NCBI RefSeq assembly: GCF_023660105.1
Contig: NZ_JAMHGA010000031.1
Coordinates: 22,137-86,136 of the forward strand
Direction of reading: 5' to 3'
Source: Desulfovibrio aminophilus
Lineage (GTDB): Bacteria; Desulfobacterota; Desulfovibrionia; Desulfovibrionales; Desulfovibrionaceae
Length of the DNA: 64,000 bases
Shown: piece by piece, positions 20,349 through 31,247 of the stretch
Position numbering within the stretch: the first letter of the stretch is position 1
How the letters are laid out: each line of letters opens with the position of its first letter
Notes under the pieces: generated by a model
What the model saw: only the letters and a program-made list of their open reading frames with translations
What the model was told of the DNA's origin: nothing
Database searches by the model: none
Position numbers and translations under genes: made by a program

Positions 20349-22232
20349 ATGCGCCTGATTTCGACGTCGTCTTTCCTCTCCTTTCTCCTCCGGGGGCTGG
20401 TCCCGGCCCTGCTCCTCTGCGCCCTCGTCCTGGCGGCGGCCCCCGTCCGCGCGGCCACGGCCGCCGAGCAGTTCTCCCTGGCCTACAAGGACTTCCACGC
20501 CCTGGCCAAGGACTCCAAGCGCGCCAAGTTCCGGCATGAATGGGACAAGGTGGCCGACACCTTCGACGAGATTCTCAAGAAGAATCCCAAGAGCGGCGTG
20601 GCCCCCAAGTGCCTGTTCTATCTCGGCCGCGTGCAGGAGGAGCTGGGCGACCGCAGCGGCAACGACAAGGACTACGCCAAGGCCCTGGACTACTACGCCC
20701 AGTTCGTCAAACGCTACCCCCGCCACGGCTGGGCCGACGACTGCCTGTACCGCTCGGCCGAACTGCGCATCAATCGCCTGGACCAGACGGCCCAGGGCCG
20801 CGAGGACCTGGAAACCCTGCTCAAGCGCCATCCCAAGGGCGACCAGGCGGCCAAGGCCCGCAAGCTCCTGGCCCAGACCCCGGCGCCCAAGGCCGCTCCG
20901 GCGGCGCCCAAGGCCCAGGCCTCGGCCTCCAAGGCTCCGGCCCCGGCCAAGCCCGCGCCCCGTCCGGCCCCGGCTCCAGCCGCGGCCGAGCCCGAGACCC
21001 CGGCCCACGAGTCCCCGGCCGCCATCAAGGGCCGCCCGGCGGGTTCGGGCCGCGCCGTGCTCGGCGAAGTCCGCTACACGAGCAGCGACGACTACACCCG
21101 CGTCATCCTGGACGTCTCCGGGGAGGTCAAGTACCGCTACCAGCTCCTGCCCCCGGCCCCGGAAGTGGGCAGGCCCCACCGGCTCTACGTGGACCTGGCC
21201 GAGACCGCCGTGGGCAAGGGCGTGCCGCCGCAGGTCAAGGTGTCCGACGGCATCCTGCGCAGCATCCGCAGCGGCCAGAAGGACCCGGACACCACCCGGG
21301 TGGTCATCGATTTCCAGGAACTTCAGGAATACAAGGTCTTTCCGCTCTCCGACCCCTACCGCCTGGTGATCGACGTCTACGCCTCGGCCAAGGAGGAGAA
21401 GCCCGTCCGCGCGACGCTCAAGCCCGAGCCCGAGGACGAGCCCGAACCGGCCCCGGCGAAGAAATCCCGCAAGGGCAGCCCGATCAAGCCGCTCAAGCTC
21501 AAGGGCAGCAAGAGCATGGCCAACAACCTGATCGAGCAGCTGGGCTTGACCATCGACACGATCATGATCGATCCGGGCCACGGCGGAAAGGACGGCGGCG
21601 CGGTGGCCAACGGCCTGCGCGAGAAGGACGTCAATCTCCAGTTCGCCAAGATCCTGGGCCGCAAGCTCAAGGACCAGGGCTTCAACGTCCTCTACACCCG
21701 CACCACGGACATCTTCATTCCCCTGGAGAAGCGCACGGCCATGGCCAACGCCCGCAAGGCCGACATCTTCATCTCCATCCACTGCAACGCCAACACCGAC
21801 AGCCGGGTGAACGGGCTGGAGACCTACACCCTGAACCTGGCCCGCACCGAGGACGCCGTGCGCGTGGCCGCCCGCGAGAACGCGGTGGACGCCAAGCGCA
21901 TCAGCGACCTCCAGTTCATCCTCACCGACCTCATGCTCAACTCCAAGATGAAGGAGAGCACGGACCTGGCCAAGGGCGTGCAGCGCGAGGTGGTCAAGTC
22001 CGTGCGCTCCAATTGGGAGCTGCGCGACCACGGCGTGCGCGAGGCCCCGTTCTACGTGCTCATGGGCGCGAAGATGCCCGCCGTGCTCGTGGAGCTGGGC
22101 TACGTCACCAACAAGGCCGAGGCTTCCCGCCTCAAGTCCGACTACTACCTGAAGTATCTCGCCGACGGCATCGTCGAGGGCGTGCTGGCCTACAAGCACC
22201 AGATCGAACGCTACGCCATGAGCAAATTCTAG
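20349..22232 (+). CDS. exported N-acetylmuramoyl-L-alanine amidase (AmiC type)
   Basis: 627 aa. Signal peptide 1-36 (VRAATA). A TPR-like helical region (about 40-175; KVADTFDEILKKNPKSG and LDYYAQFVKRYPRHGWAD), an Ala/Pro/Lys-rich linker (180-235), an AMIN domain (about 240-350; EVRYTSSDDYTRVILDVSG), a second linker and an amidase_3 catalytic domain. The zinc site is clear: DPGHGGKD (His near 411), LREKDVN (Glu), HCNAN (His) and the catalytic Glu in ELGYVTN. It cleaves the septal peptidoglycan stem peptides. The TPR region is unusual for AmiC and may recruit a partner. It probably forms an operon with the patatin gene 20 bp downstream. Confidence 0.94.
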   Translation: MRLISTSSFLSFLLRGLVPALLLCALVLAAAPVRAATAAEQFSLAYKDFHALAKDSKRAKFRHEWDKVADTFDEILKKNPKSGVAPKCLFYLGRVQEELGDRSGNDKDYAKALDYYAQFVKRYPRHGWADDCLYRSAELRINRLDQTAQGREDLETLLKRHPKGDQAAKARKLLAQTPAPKAAPAAPKAQASASKAPAPAKPAPRPAPAPAAAEPETPAHESPAAIKGRPAGSGRAVLGEVRYTSSDDYTRVILDVSGEVKYRYQLLPPAPEVGRPHRLYVDLAETAVGKGVPPQVKVSDGILRSIRSGQKDPDTTRVVIDFQELQEYKVFPLSDPYRLVIDVYASAKEEKPVRATLKPEPEDEPEPAPAKKSRKGSPIKPLKLKGSKSMANNLIEQLGLTIDTIMIDPGHGGKDGGAVANGLREKDVNLQFAKILGRKLKDQGFNVLYTRTTDIFIPLEKRTAMANARKADIFISIHCNANTDSRVNGLETYTLNLARTEDAVRVAARENAVDAKRISDLQFILTDLMLNSKMKESTDLAKGVQREVVKSVRSNWELRDHGVREAPFYVLMGAKMPAVLVELGYVTNKAEASRLKSDYYLKYLADGIVEGVLAYKHQIERYAMSKF

Positions 22233-22252
22233 CTCCACGGAGGACTCCCGCC

Positions 22253-23167
22253 ATGGACTTCGGATTGGCCCTGGGCGCGGGCGGCGCGCGGGGGCTGGCC
22301 CACGCGGGACTGCTGCGCGGGCTGTCCCGGGCCGGGGCGCGGCCGGGCCGCGTGGCCGGATCGAGCATCGGGGCCCTGGTGGGCGCGGTGTTCTGCGGCG
22401 GCGACCTGGAGGGGTTCTGCCGTTGGGCCGCGAGCCTGTCCCGGCTGGAGGCCCTGCGTCTGGCCGATCCGGTCTTTCCCCGCGCCGGGCTTCTGGAGGG
22501 CGGCCGGCTCATGGAGGCCCTGGGCGGATTCCTGCGCGTCCGGCGGCTGGAGGACTGTTCCCCGTCCCTGGCCGTGGTGGCCGTGCGCGCCCGCGACGGC
22601 GCGCCACTGGTCCTGACCCGGGGGCCGCTCCTGGACGCCGTGCGGGCTTCCATCGCGGTGCCGGGCGTGCTCACCCCGGGGCTCTGGGACGGGCAGCCCA
22701 TGCTCGACGGCGCGCTGGCCGAGCCCCTGCCCGTTGGACCGTGCCGCCGCCTGGGGCCCGGGGCCGTGGTGGCCGTGGACGTGAGCCGCGACCTGCTGGA
22801 GCCCCAGGAGGAGCGCGGCGGGGACGCCTCGCCCCTGGCCGGTTTTCTCAAGGACAACGCCGCGCGCCTGCTGTCGAGCCTGGGGCCGCGCCTGGGCGGC
22901 GGCGGGGTCGTGGCCGCCGAGCTGCTGGGCCGCTGGCTGGAGGAGGACGCGGCCGACCCGTTGCCGAACATCGTGGAGACCATCATCGGGGCCCTGGGCA
23001 TCGCCCAACGGACGATCAAGGCCGAGCGGCTGCGCGCCGAGCCGCCGGAACACGTCTTGGCCCCGGCCGTGGGCCACATCCGCTTCCTGGATTTTCATCG
23101 CGGGGCCGAGGCCCTGGAGGCCGGGGAGCGGGCCGCGCTGGACCTGCTGAACGTCCTGCCCCGCTAG
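22253..23167 (+). CDS. patatin-like phospholipase
   Basis: 304 aa from the ATG at 22253 with GGAGGA upstream. The start MDFGLALGAGGARGLAHAGL contains the oxyanion-hole glycines. The nucleophile elbow is GSSIG and the dyad Asp is in MLDGALAEPLP. This is the RssA/NTE-type patatin fold, which hydrolyses acyl chains of lipids; no signal peptide is present, so it acts in the cytoplasm or at the inner membrane face. Residues 170-265 hold a less conserved extension. A terminator follows. Confidence 0.9.
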   Translation: MDFGLALGAGGARGLAHAGLLRGLSRAGARPGRVAGSSIGALVGAVFCGGDLEGFCRWAASLSRLEALRLADPVFPRAGLLEGGRLMEALGGFLRVRRLEDCSPSLAVVAVRARDGAPLVLTRGPLLDAVRASIAVPGVLTPGLWDGQPMLDGALAEPLPVGPCRRLGPGAVVAVDVSRDLLEPQEERGGDASPLAGFLKDNAARLLSSLGPRLGGGGVVAAELLGRWLEEDAADPLPNIVETIIGALGIAQRTIKAERLRAEPPEHVLAPAVGHIRFLDFHRGAEALEAGERAALDLLNVLPR

Positions 23168-23189
23168 GCCGCCGCGCGAACCGCGTGAA

Positions 23190-23228
23190 AAAAAGACGGC
23201 CCCGGAGCGCGCTCCGGGGCCGTTTTCG
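23190..23228. terminator. bidirectional terminator
   Basis: A perfect 28-bp palindrome at 23196-23223 (half ACGGCCCCGGAGCG) has an A-run on its left and TTTTC on its right. It lies between the convergent patatin and symporter genes and can end transcripts from both sides. Confidence 0.85.
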
Positions 23229-23248
23229 TGTCTGCGTTCGGCGTGGCG

Positions 23249-24847
23249 CTAGTAGTTGCGCCAGCACCACTCCACGTGTTCGGCCGCGTATTTCTCGCTC
23301 GCCAAGCTCACCGCCAGGGCCAGGATGAAGGACACCGGCAGGGCCATGACATTGGGGTCCACGAACTGGAGCAGGAAGGGCCAGGACCCGGGCGCGGCCC
23401 CGGCCAGGAGCGTGGCCTGGCCGGTCAGGGCCGAGCAGATTCCGAAGGTCTCGGCCAGCTGCTTGTTGACGAAGAACATCCAGAACATGGAGGCGAAGAA
23501 GCCGCCGAAGAGCGAGGCCAGGGCTCCGGCCTTGGTCATGCCCTTCCAGTAGAGCCCGAGCAGGAACGCGGGCAGGAAGGAGGCCAGGCAGAGGCCGAAG
23601 AAGAAGGCCGTGGCCCGGGCGATGATGGACCCCGGCAGGATCCAGGCCCAGAGCAGGGTGATGAAGACCGTGGCCGTGACGGCCGCGCGGGCCACCGGGC
23701 CGGGCTTGGCCTTGGCCGCCGCCGAGAACTGCTCGCAGACGTCGCGGCCCAGGGCCGTGCCGCCCACGTGGTACTGGGAGGCCAGGGTGGACATGGCCGC
23801 CGCGAACATGGCCAGGAGGAAGAGGGCCGAGTACCAGGACGGCATGATGGTTTCGATGAAGGTGGGGATGATCTTGTCCACGTTGCCCTGGGCCATGTCG
23901 ATGGAGATCTTGCCGAACTGCTGGAGGAAGATGGCGTTGGACAGCGCGCCCACCACGTAGGCCACGCCGGGGATGAGCAGGATGAACAGGCCGCCGTAGA
24001 TCACGCCCCGGTTCAGCTCCCGGTCGCTGGGCACGGTCATGAAGCGCACGATGAGCTGGGGCTGGGCCAGGACGCCGAAGCCCACGCCGTAGATGAGCGA
24101 GGTGTACATGATCATCCACAGCGGGGAGGGGAAGGCGATGCCCTGGGTCCAGCCCAGGAGGCCCATCTTCTGGAGCTTCTCGGGCACGAGCGGGGCCATG
24201 TCCGTGAGGGTCTGGTGGGCCTGGACCATGCCGCCGAGCTTGGAGTAGGCCACCACCAGGAGCATGAGCATCATGCCCACCATGATGGCCCCCTGGAAGG
24301 CCTCGGTGTACATCACCGCCTTCAGGCCGCCGGTGATGACGTAGACCGCCAGGATGAGGGTCATGAGCACCAGGGCGAAGTGGAAGTCCAGGCCCAGGGA
24401 GACCTCCATCATCCGGCAGATGCCGATGAGCACGGCCGCCGCGTAGAGCGGGATGAAGACGAAGATGACCGCGCCGGAGAAGGACTGCATGAACTTGGAG
24501 CGGTAGCGCCGCCCGAGGAGTTCCGGGAAGGTGTGCGAATCCAGGGCCAGGCCCATGCGGCGGGTGCGCTTGCCGAAGACCGCGAAGGCCACGAAGATGC
24601 CTACGAAGATGTTCAGGAACACGAGCCACATGATGCTGAAGCCGAAGTTGGCCGCCACGCCGCCGAAGCCGATGATGGCGCTGGTGGAGATGAAGGTGGC
24701 GCCGTAGGACATGGCCATGACGAAGGGGCCCATGCGCCGCCCGGCCAGGAGGTAGTCCGCGTGGCTCTTGGTCTCCTTCCAGCCCTTGTAGCCCAGGTAG
24801 AAGACCACGGCGAAGTAGATGATCGAGACGATCAGTTTGCTGACCAT
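23249..24847 (-). CDS. sodium:solute symporter (SSS family)
   Basis: 532 aa from the ATG at 24847 (GGGGGAA upstream). About 13 membrane helices in the LeuT-like SSS pattern: ADYLLAGRRMGPFVMAMSYGATFISTSAIIGFGG near the N-terminus, GRRYRSKFMQ, and the sodium-site helix SQYHVGGTALGRDV. SSS proteins import a small solute with sodium. The type resembles the acetate/pyruvate/proline carriers, but the substrate cannot be fixed from sequence. It has its own promoter and a shared terminator, so it is monocistronic. Confidence 0.92.
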   Translation of the reverse strand: MVSKLIVSIIYFAVVFYLGYKGWKETKSHADYLLAGRRMGPFVMAMSYGATFISTSAIIGFGGVAANFGFSIMWLVFLNIFVGIFVAFAVFGKRTRRMGLALDSHTFPELLGRRYRSKFMQSFSGAVIFVFIPLYAAAVLIGICRMMEVSLGLDFHFALVLMTLILAVYVITGGLKAVMYTEAFQGAIMVGMMLMLLVVAYSKLGGMVQAHQTLTDMAPLVPEKLQKMGLLGWTQGIAFPSPLWMIMYTSLIYGVGFGVLAQPQLIVRFMTVPSDRELNRGVIYGGLFILLIPGVAYVVGALSNAIFLQQFGKISIDMAQGNVDKIIPTFIETIMPSWYSALFLLAMFAAAMSTLASQYHVGGTALGRDVCEQFSAAAKAKPGPVARAAVTATVFITLLWAWILPGSIIARATAFFFGLCLASFLPAFLLGLYWKGMTKAGALASLFGGFFASMFWMFFVNKQLAETFGICSALTGQATLLAGAAPGSWPFLLQFVDPNVMALPVSFILALAVSLASEKYAAEHVEWCWRNY

Positions 24848-24896
24848 TGCGTTCCCCCGCTGTGTGGCGATGCGATCGAAAATCGAAGGGTTAGAA

Positions 24897-24925
24897 ACCT
24901 TATGAGCGTGAGTGCCCCGTGTCAA
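24897..24925 (-). promoter_or_regulatory. candidate sigma-70 promoter of the symporter
   Basis: On the minus strand a perfect TTGACA (24925-24920) is followed after 17 bp by TAAGGT (24902-24897). CATAAG two bases earlier is an alternative -10. The site is about 50 bp before the symporter ATG. Confidence 0.45.
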
Positions 24926-24990
24926 GGAGCCCAGCCCCCTGGCGCGGCGGCTCGGGATGAAGCATAATGGGCGTGCGCGAGGAGGGCGGC

Positions 24991-25461
24991 ATGATTCAAC
25001 TCAGCATACCCGGCTTCAAGGACCTGGAGGTCGAGCATCTCGTCCTGGACTACAACGGCACCCTGGCCCTGGACGGCGCGCTGCTCCCCGGCGTGGCCGA
25101 GGCCCTGCGCGAGCTGGCCGCCGGGGTGCGGGTGCACGTGCTCACGGCGGACACCCGGGGCAACTGCGGCGAACGCCTGGCCGGGCTGCCGGTGACGGTG
25201 AGCGTGGTGGAGGGGCGTCCCGAGGACCAGGCCAAGCTGGCCTACATCATGGACCTGGGGCCCCGGGCCTGCGCCTGCGTGGGCAACGGCACCAACGACC
25301 GGCTCATGTTCGAGCGCTGCGGCCTGGCCGTGGCCGTGCTCGGGCCCGAGGGACTGGCCGTGAAGGCGCTGGAGGAGGCCGACCTGCTGGTGGCGGACGT
25401 GCTTTCGGCCTTGGACCTGTTCCGTAATCCCTTGCGGCTCATGGCCGGATTGCGGCGCTGA
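24991..25461 (+). CDS. HAD-superfamily soluble P-type ATPase-like protein
   Basis: 156 aa from the ATG at 24991, with GAGGAGGG upstream. HAD motif I is DYNGTLA (nucleophile Asp kept, second Asp replaced by Asn), a Thr motif lies in VLTADT, and motif IV is GNGTNDRLMF. This pattern is that of COG4087, the small HAD proteins called soluble P-type ATPases. Loss of the second Asp suggests phosphorylation or ATPase chemistry, not ordinary phosphatase chemistry. The physiological substrate is unknown. It is divergent from the symporter. Confidence 0.82.
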   Translation: MIQLSIPGFKDLEVEHLVLDYNGTLALDGALLPGVAEALRELAAGVRVHVLTADTRGNCGERLAGLPVTVSVVEGRPEDQAKLAYIMDLGPRACACVGNGTNDRLMFERCGLAVAVLGPEGLAVKALEEADLLVADVLSALDLFRNPLRLMAGLRR

Positions 25462-25494
25462 AGGGCCGCGCGGAATGTCGAAAAGGCGCGGGGC

Positions 25495-25515
25495 CGCGCG
25501 GCGTTTCGCCGCGCG
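25495..25515. terminator. GC-rich hairpin between convergent genes
   Basis: CGCGCGGCG-TTT-CGCCGCGCG forms a strong stem between the HAD and nhaB stop codons. No U-tract is present on either strand. Confidence 0.4.
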
Positions 25516-25539
25516 CCCCCGCTTCGTCTGCATCGGCGG

Positions 25540-27072
25540 TCAGGAGAACAGGCCCAGGAGCCAGTGCTCCACCTCGGGCATGTACCAGGTGGCCGCCAGA
25601 CCCGTGATGCTCATGACCACGGTGTAGGGCAGGGCCAGCAGGACCATGCGGCCGTATGACAGCCGGATGACCGGGGCCAGGGCCGAGGTGAGCAGGAAGA
25701 GGAACGCGGCCTGGCCGTTGGGCGTGGCCACGCTGGGGATGTTCGTGCCGGTGTTGATGGCCACGGCCAGCATGTCGAACTGTTCCTGGCTCATGGCTCC
25801 GGCCGCGGCCAGGAAGGCCTTCTTGGTCTCGGTGATGTAGACCGTGGCCACGAAGACGTTGTCGCTGATCATCGAGAGCAGGCCGTTGGCCATGTAGTAG
25901 GCCGCCAGCTGGGCCCGGCCCTCCAGGGCGAGCACGGCCTTGATCACCGGGGCGAAGAGGTGCTGGTCGTGGATCACGGCCACCACGGCGAAGAAGACCA
26001 CCAGCAGGGCGGTGAACGGCAGGGCCTCCTGGAAGGCGTGGCCGATGCGGTGCTCGTCGGTGATGCCGTTGAGGGCCGTGAGGCCGACGATGACCGAGAG
26101 GCCGATGATGCCCACCTCGGCCAGGTGGAAGGCCAGGGCGATGATGAGCCAGACGCCCGCGCAGGCCTGGATCAGGAGCTGGGCCTGCTCGCGCTTGCCG
26201 CGCGCGGCGTCGCGCCGGGCCGCCTCCTCGCCGAGGATGGAGCGCACGTTGCCCGGGATGGTGGCGCCGTAGCCGAAGAGCTTGAAGCGCTCCACCAGGG
26301 CGCAGGTCGCGAGGCCCATGATGAGCACGGGCAGGGAGACCGGGGCCACCTTGATGAAGAAGTCCGCGAAGCTCCAGCCCATCTCGTGGCCGATGAGCAG
26401 GTTCTGGGGCTCGCCCACCAGGGTGGTCACGCCGCCCAGGGCCGTGCCCACCGCGCCGTGCATCATGAGGTTGCGCAGGAAGCCTCGGAATTCCTTCAGG
26501 TCAGCGCGGTCCATCTCCTTGACCGCCTCGTCGTCGCGCAGGTCGCCGCCGTCGCGGCCGGAGACCGAGCGGTGGTAGACGCCGTAGAAGCCGTAGGCCA
26601 CGGCGATGATCACCGCCGTCACGGTCAGGGCGTCCAGGAAGGCCGAGAGGAAGGCTCCGGCGAAGCAGAACAGCAGGGAGAGCAGGATCTTGGAGCGCAC
26701 CCGCACGAGGATCTTGGTGAAGGTGAACTGGAGCAGGTCCTTCATGAAGTAGATGCCCGCGACCATGAACATGAGCAGGAGGATCACGGGGAAGTTGTGC
26801 AGGGTCTCGTCGTACACGGTCTGGGGGCTGGTCATGCCCAGGACGACCGCCTCCATGGCCAGCAGGCCGCCCGCCGGGAGCGGGTAGCACTTGAGGGCCA
26901 TGGCCAGGGTGAAGATGAATTCCCCGATGAGCAGCCAGCCCGTGACGAAGGGGCCGGCCGTGTGCAGGAGCACGGGGTTCAGGATGAGGAACCCGAGAAT
27001 GGTCAGCTTGTACCAGTCCGGGGCGTTGCCGAGGAGGTTTTTGTTCAGGGCTTGGGCAATGGTCCGGGCCAA
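25540..27072 (-). CDS. nhaB: Na+/H+ antiporter NhaB
   Basis: 510 aa, close to the usual NhaB length. The frame is open further upstream, but the family N-terminus is [20 protein letters not shown]. The only start with a ribosome binding site (AAGGAG, 7 bases upstream) that fits is a TTG at 27072. About 12 membrane helices; typical blocks are [37 protein letters not shown] and [20 protein letters not shown]. It exchanges sodium for protons across the inner membrane for sodium and pH homeostasis. A palindrome at 27130 lies upstream and may be an operator. Confidence 0.94.
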   Translation of the reverse strand: MARTIAQALNKNLLGNAPDWYKLTILGFLILNPVLLHTAGPFVTGWLLIGEFIFTLAMALKCYPLPAGGLLAMEAVVLGMTSPQTVYDETLHNFPVILLLMFMVAGIYFMKDLLQFTFTKILVRVRSKILLSLLFCFAGAFLSAFLDALTVTAVIIAVAYGFYGVYHRSVSGRDGGDLRDDEAVKEMDRADLKEFRGFLRNLMMHGAVGTALGGVTTLVGEPQNLLIGHEMGWSFADFFIKVAPVSLPVLIMGLATCALVERFKLFGYGATIPGNVRSILGEEAARRDAARGKREQAQLLIQACAGVWLIIALAFHLAEVGIIGLSVIVGLTALNGITDEHRIGHAFQEALPFTALLVVFFAVVAVIHDQHLFAPVIKAVLALEGRAQLAAYYMANGLLSMISDNVFVATVYITETKKAFLAAAGAMSQEQFDMLAVAINTGTNIPSVATPNGQAAFLFLLTSALAPVIRLSYGRMVLLALPYTVVMSITGLAATWYMPEVEHWLLGLFS

Positions 27073-27421
27073 GATCGTTCTCCTTATCAGTGGTTCAGTT
27101 CCGATTTGGCCGACGCTCGCGGCCGAAAGATTACATGTCCGTAATATTTCAAATCGGGCTTCGCAAGGGTTTCTGGTCGTTTCTCCTTCGGCGGGACGCG
27201 AGTCGCCGGTTTTTTCGTCCCCGGGAGCAATCGTCACGCGGACGTCACCGGACCGGAACCATCGCCGGGCCGTCCGGGGCTATGGTGCGCTCGTTGATTC
27301 CTTCCTCCTCTCTCCTGGTTTCTCCGGGACGCGGCGGACCCGCGACGCCGCCGCGTCCCCCCTCCCCCAACTTGCCAAACCCGGCGCTTTGTGGTTTCGA
27401 GGGGAAACCCCGGAGGCCCGC
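27073..27421. other. divergent intergenic region, nhaB / glycosyltransferase
   Basis: 349 bp without a gene. The nhaB side (27085-27180) is AT-rich and carries the inverted repeat ATTAC-N6-GTAAT at 27130-27145, about 60 bp before the nhaB TTG, a plausible operator. The right half is GC-rich with pyrimidine runs (CTCCTCTCTCCTGG) and no clear promoter for the glycosyltransferase. Confidence 0.45.
27130..27145. promoter_or_regulatory. inverted repeat, possible nhaB operator
   Basis: ATTAC-ATGTCC-GTAAT: a perfect 5-bp inverted repeat with a 6-bp spacer in the AT-rich leader of nhaB. No regulator is assigned. Confidence 0.3.
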
Positions 27422-28408
27422 ATGCGCACCTTTCTCTTCCTGCCGCCGGTCAAGCGCCCCACGGGCGGCGTGGCCGTCATCCGCCGTCTGGCCGAGGTCC
27501 TGCACCGCTCGGGCCGCGAGGCCTTCCTGGTGCTCCGCGACCGTTCGGGCTGGACCCCGGAGGAGACCGAGGGCTGCGCGCCTCTGCTCTGGTGGGAAGA
27601 CCTGCGTCTGGCCCCGGAGGACCTCTGGGTGGCGCCCGAGGGCTGGGTGAACGCCCTGGCGCCCGGCCTGGAGGCCGGAGCCCGCTGTCTGGTCTACTGC
27701 CAAAACTGGGCCTATCTCTTCTCCTCCCTGCCGCCCGGGACGTGGTGGCCGCAGCTCCCGGTGGAGTTCCTGGCCGTGTCCGACCCCGTGGCCTGGTTCA
27801 TGGAGACCTCCCTGGGCAAGCGTCCGCTCGTGCTGCGGCCGGGCATCGACCTGGAGCGCTTCCGTCCCGGCGTGCGCTCCGGTCCGCTCAGCGTGGCCTT
27901 CATGCCGCGCAAGAACCGGGCCCTGGCCCAGCAGATCCGGGCCCTGTTCGAGACGCGCAACGGCGCGGGCCGCGTGAGCTGGCTGGAGATCGACGGCCTG
28001 AACGCCCAGGGCGTGGCCGAGGCCCTGGGCCGGGCGCACATCTTCCTGGCCACGGGCTTTCCCGAGGGCTGCCCCCTGCCGCCGTTGGAGGCCCTGGCCT
28101 GCGGCTGCCTCTGCGTGGGCTTCAGCGGTTTCGGCGGCTGGGACTACATGCGCCAGGCCCAGGAGAATCCGCGTTTTCGTCCCTGGTGGCCGCTGCGCGA
28201 GACGCCCTGGGGCGGCAACGGCTTCTGGTGCGCGGACGGGGATGTGCTGGACGCGGCCCTCTGTCTGGAGCAGGCCGTGCTCCTGCTGGAGGAGGGCGGT
28301 CCGGCCCTGGATTCGGTCCTCGCCGCCGGACGGGCCACGGCCGCGGCCTATGGCCTGGATTCCTTCCGCCGGGGCGTGCTGGACACCTGGGCCGCCTTGG
28401 AGGCATAA
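27422..28408 (+). CDS. group 1-type glycosyltransferase
   Basis: 328 aa from the ATG at 27422, with GGAGG upstream. The N-terminus FLFLPPVKRPTGGVAVIRRLAEVLHRSG is a GT-B nucleotide-sugar enzyme start with the GG acceptor loop. The C-terminal donor-site block is FPEGCPLPPLEALACGC, the E-x7-E motif of GT4 enzymes. It is cytoplasmic, probably acting on cell-surface glycans. It is followed at 94 bp by a TatD-type gene; no other polysaccharide genes are adjacent. Confidence 0.85.
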   Translation: MRTFLFLPPVKRPTGGVAVIRRLAEVLHRSGREAFLVLRDRSGWTPEETEGCAPLLWWEDLRLAPEDLWVAPEGWVNALAPGLEAGARCLVYCQNWAYLFSSLPPGTWWPQLPVEFLAVSDPVAWFMETSLGKRPLVLRPGIDLERFRPGVRSGPLSVAFMPRKNRALAQQIRALFETRNGAGRVSWLEIDGLNAQGVAEALGRAHIFLATGFPEGCPLPPLEALACGCLCVGFSGFGGWDYMRQAQENPRFRPWWPLRETPWGGNGFWCADGDVLDAALCLEQAVLLLEEGGPALDSVLAAGRATAAAYGLDSFRRGVLDTWAALEA

Positions 28409-28501
28409 GCCGTTTCGGCGGGAGACGGTCCCGCCCCCTTCGCGCCGCCGCCGCTTCCTTTCGGGAAGGCGCGGCGGTTCACGTTCACGAGGACCATCGA
28501 G

Positions 28502-29323
28502 ATGTCGAAGAAGCACAAGGCGCGGCCCGAGCCCGAAAGCTTGGGCCTGCCGCAAGGGGGCGTCGACACCCACGCCCACCTGGACATGCAGGCCTACGAG
28601 ATGGGCCTGGAAACCGTGCTGGACCGCGCCCGGGCCTCGGGCCTGAGCCGCATCGGCAACGTCTTTCTCGGGCCGGACGCCTATCTGGAGCACCGGAGCC
28701 TGTTCGCGGCCCGGCCGGAGGTCTTCTTCCTCCTGGCCGAGCATCCCAACGACACGGCCGGGTTCGACGAGTCCCGGGCCCAGCGCCTGCTCGACTGCCT
28801 GCGCGGCGATCCGCGCATCCGGGCCGTGGGCGAGACCGGGCTGGATTTCTATTGGAAGGACGTGGCCCCGGAGGAGCAGGAGCGGGCCTTCCGCCTGCAC
28901 CTGGATTTGGCCCGGCAGACGGACCTGCCGCCGGTGATCCACTGCCGCGACGCCGAGGAGCGGACCCTGGCCGTGCTGGACGACATGGGCTTCCGGGATC
29001 GGCCGCTGCTCTGGCACTGTTTCGGCGGGAACGCGGACCTGGCCCGGGAGATCGTCGCGCGCGGCTGGCACGTGAGCGTGCCCGGCACCGTGACCTATGC
29101 CCGCAACGAGGCGCTGCGCGCGGCCGTGCCCGGCATTCCCTCCGACCGGCTCGTGCTGGAGACGGACTGTCCCTACCTCACGCCCGAGCCCTGGCGCGGC
29201 AAGCAGAACCATCCGGCCCTGGTGGGCTTTACGGCCGTGGCCGTGGCCGGGTTGCGGGGCGTTCCGGCCGGGGAGCTGTGGACCATGTGCGCGGACAACG
29301 CGCGGCGTTTTTTCGGGCTTTGA
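28502..29323 (+). CDS. TatD-family metal-dependent hydrolase
   Basis: 273 aa. Metal ligands of the TatD fold are all visible: DTHAHLD near residue 22, GETGLDFYW near 116, HCRD near 147, WHCFGG near 171 and LETDCPYLTPEPWRGK near 220. The family has 3'-5' exonuclease or deacylase activity, dependent on a divalent metal. The N-terminal 18 residues (KKHKARPEPES) are a basic extension. It ends at a terminator shared with the ATP synthase operon on the other strand. Confidence 0.9.
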   Translation: MSKKHKARPEPESLGLPQGGVDTHAHLDMQAYEMGLETVLDRARASGLSRIGNVFLGPDAYLEHRSLFAARPEVFFLLAEHPNDTAGFDESRAQRLLDCLRGDPRIRAVGETGLDFYWKDVAPEEQERAFRLHLDLARQTDLPPVIHCRDAEERTLAVLDDMGFRDRPLLWHCFGGNADLAREIVARGWHVSVPGTVTYARNEALRAAVPGIPSDRLVLETDCPYLTPEPWRGKQNHPALVGFTAVAVAGLRGVPAGELWTMCADNARRFFGL

Positions 29324-29343
29324 GCCCGGACGGCGGACCAAAA

Positions 29344-29380
29344 GAAGACGGGCCGGCTTTTGCCGGCCCGTCTGTTTTCA
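29344..29380. terminator. bidirectional terminator, TatD / atpC
   Basis: AGACGGGCCGGC-TTTT-GCCGGCCCGTCT is followed by GTTTTC on the plus strand and preceded by AAAAG, which gives a U-tract on the minus strand. It sits between the convergent stop codons. Confidence 0.85.
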
Positions 29381-29399
29381 GGCGTATGGATCAACCCGC

Positions 29400-29822
29400 T
29401 CAGCAGGTGCCGGCGCGGTGGGCCGCCTCGGTGCAGCTGATGCGGGCCAGGGCCTTGCGCAGGGAAGCCTGGGCCCGGGCGTAGTTGATCTTTTCCTGTT
29501 GCTGGGCGAGCCGCGCCTGAGCCCGTTCCTGGGCCCGGCGGGCACGCTCGATGTCGATCTCGGCAGCGGTCTCGGCCACCTCGGCGAGCACGGTGACCTT
29601 GTCCCCGCTCACCTCGCAGAAGCCGCCGGCCACGAAGACGTAGTGCGCCTTCCCGGAATCCTTGAAGTAGAGGTTTCCGATGCCCAGGGCCGACAGGAAG
29701 GGGATGTGGCTCGGCAGCACGCCGAACTCGCCGAGCGCGCCGGGCGCGCCCACATACTCCACTTCCTGAGAGAGGACCTTGCGGTCGGGCGTGACGATCT
29801 CGAGCAGCAGCTTTTTAGCCAT
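29400..29822 (-). CDS. atpC: ATP synthase F1 epsilon subunit
   Basis: 140 aa. N-terminal beta-sandwich ([42 protein letters not shown]) and a C-terminal two-helix region ([20 protein letters not shown]). Epsilon links the rotor to F1 and can inhibit ATP hydrolysis. It is the last gene of the operon, 9 bp after atpD. The last 15 residues, with two Cys and two His, are an unusual tail. Confidence 0.96.
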   Translation of the reverse strand: MAKKLLLEIVTPDRKVLSQEVEYVGAPGALGEFGVLPSHIPFLSALGIGNLYFKDSGKAHYVFVAGGFCEVSGDKVTVLAEVAETAAEIDIERARRAQERAQARLAQQQEKINYARAQASLRKALARISCTEAAHRAGTC

Positions 29823-29831
29823 GTCCCTATC

Positions 29832-31235
<1,404 letters not shown>

Positions 31236-31247
31236 TTAGGCCCCCTT

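Noticed and set aside
20127..22238. 703-codon minus-strand frame
   Set aside because: It is antisense to the amidase, and its Gly/Leu/Val/His composition is a shadow pattern.
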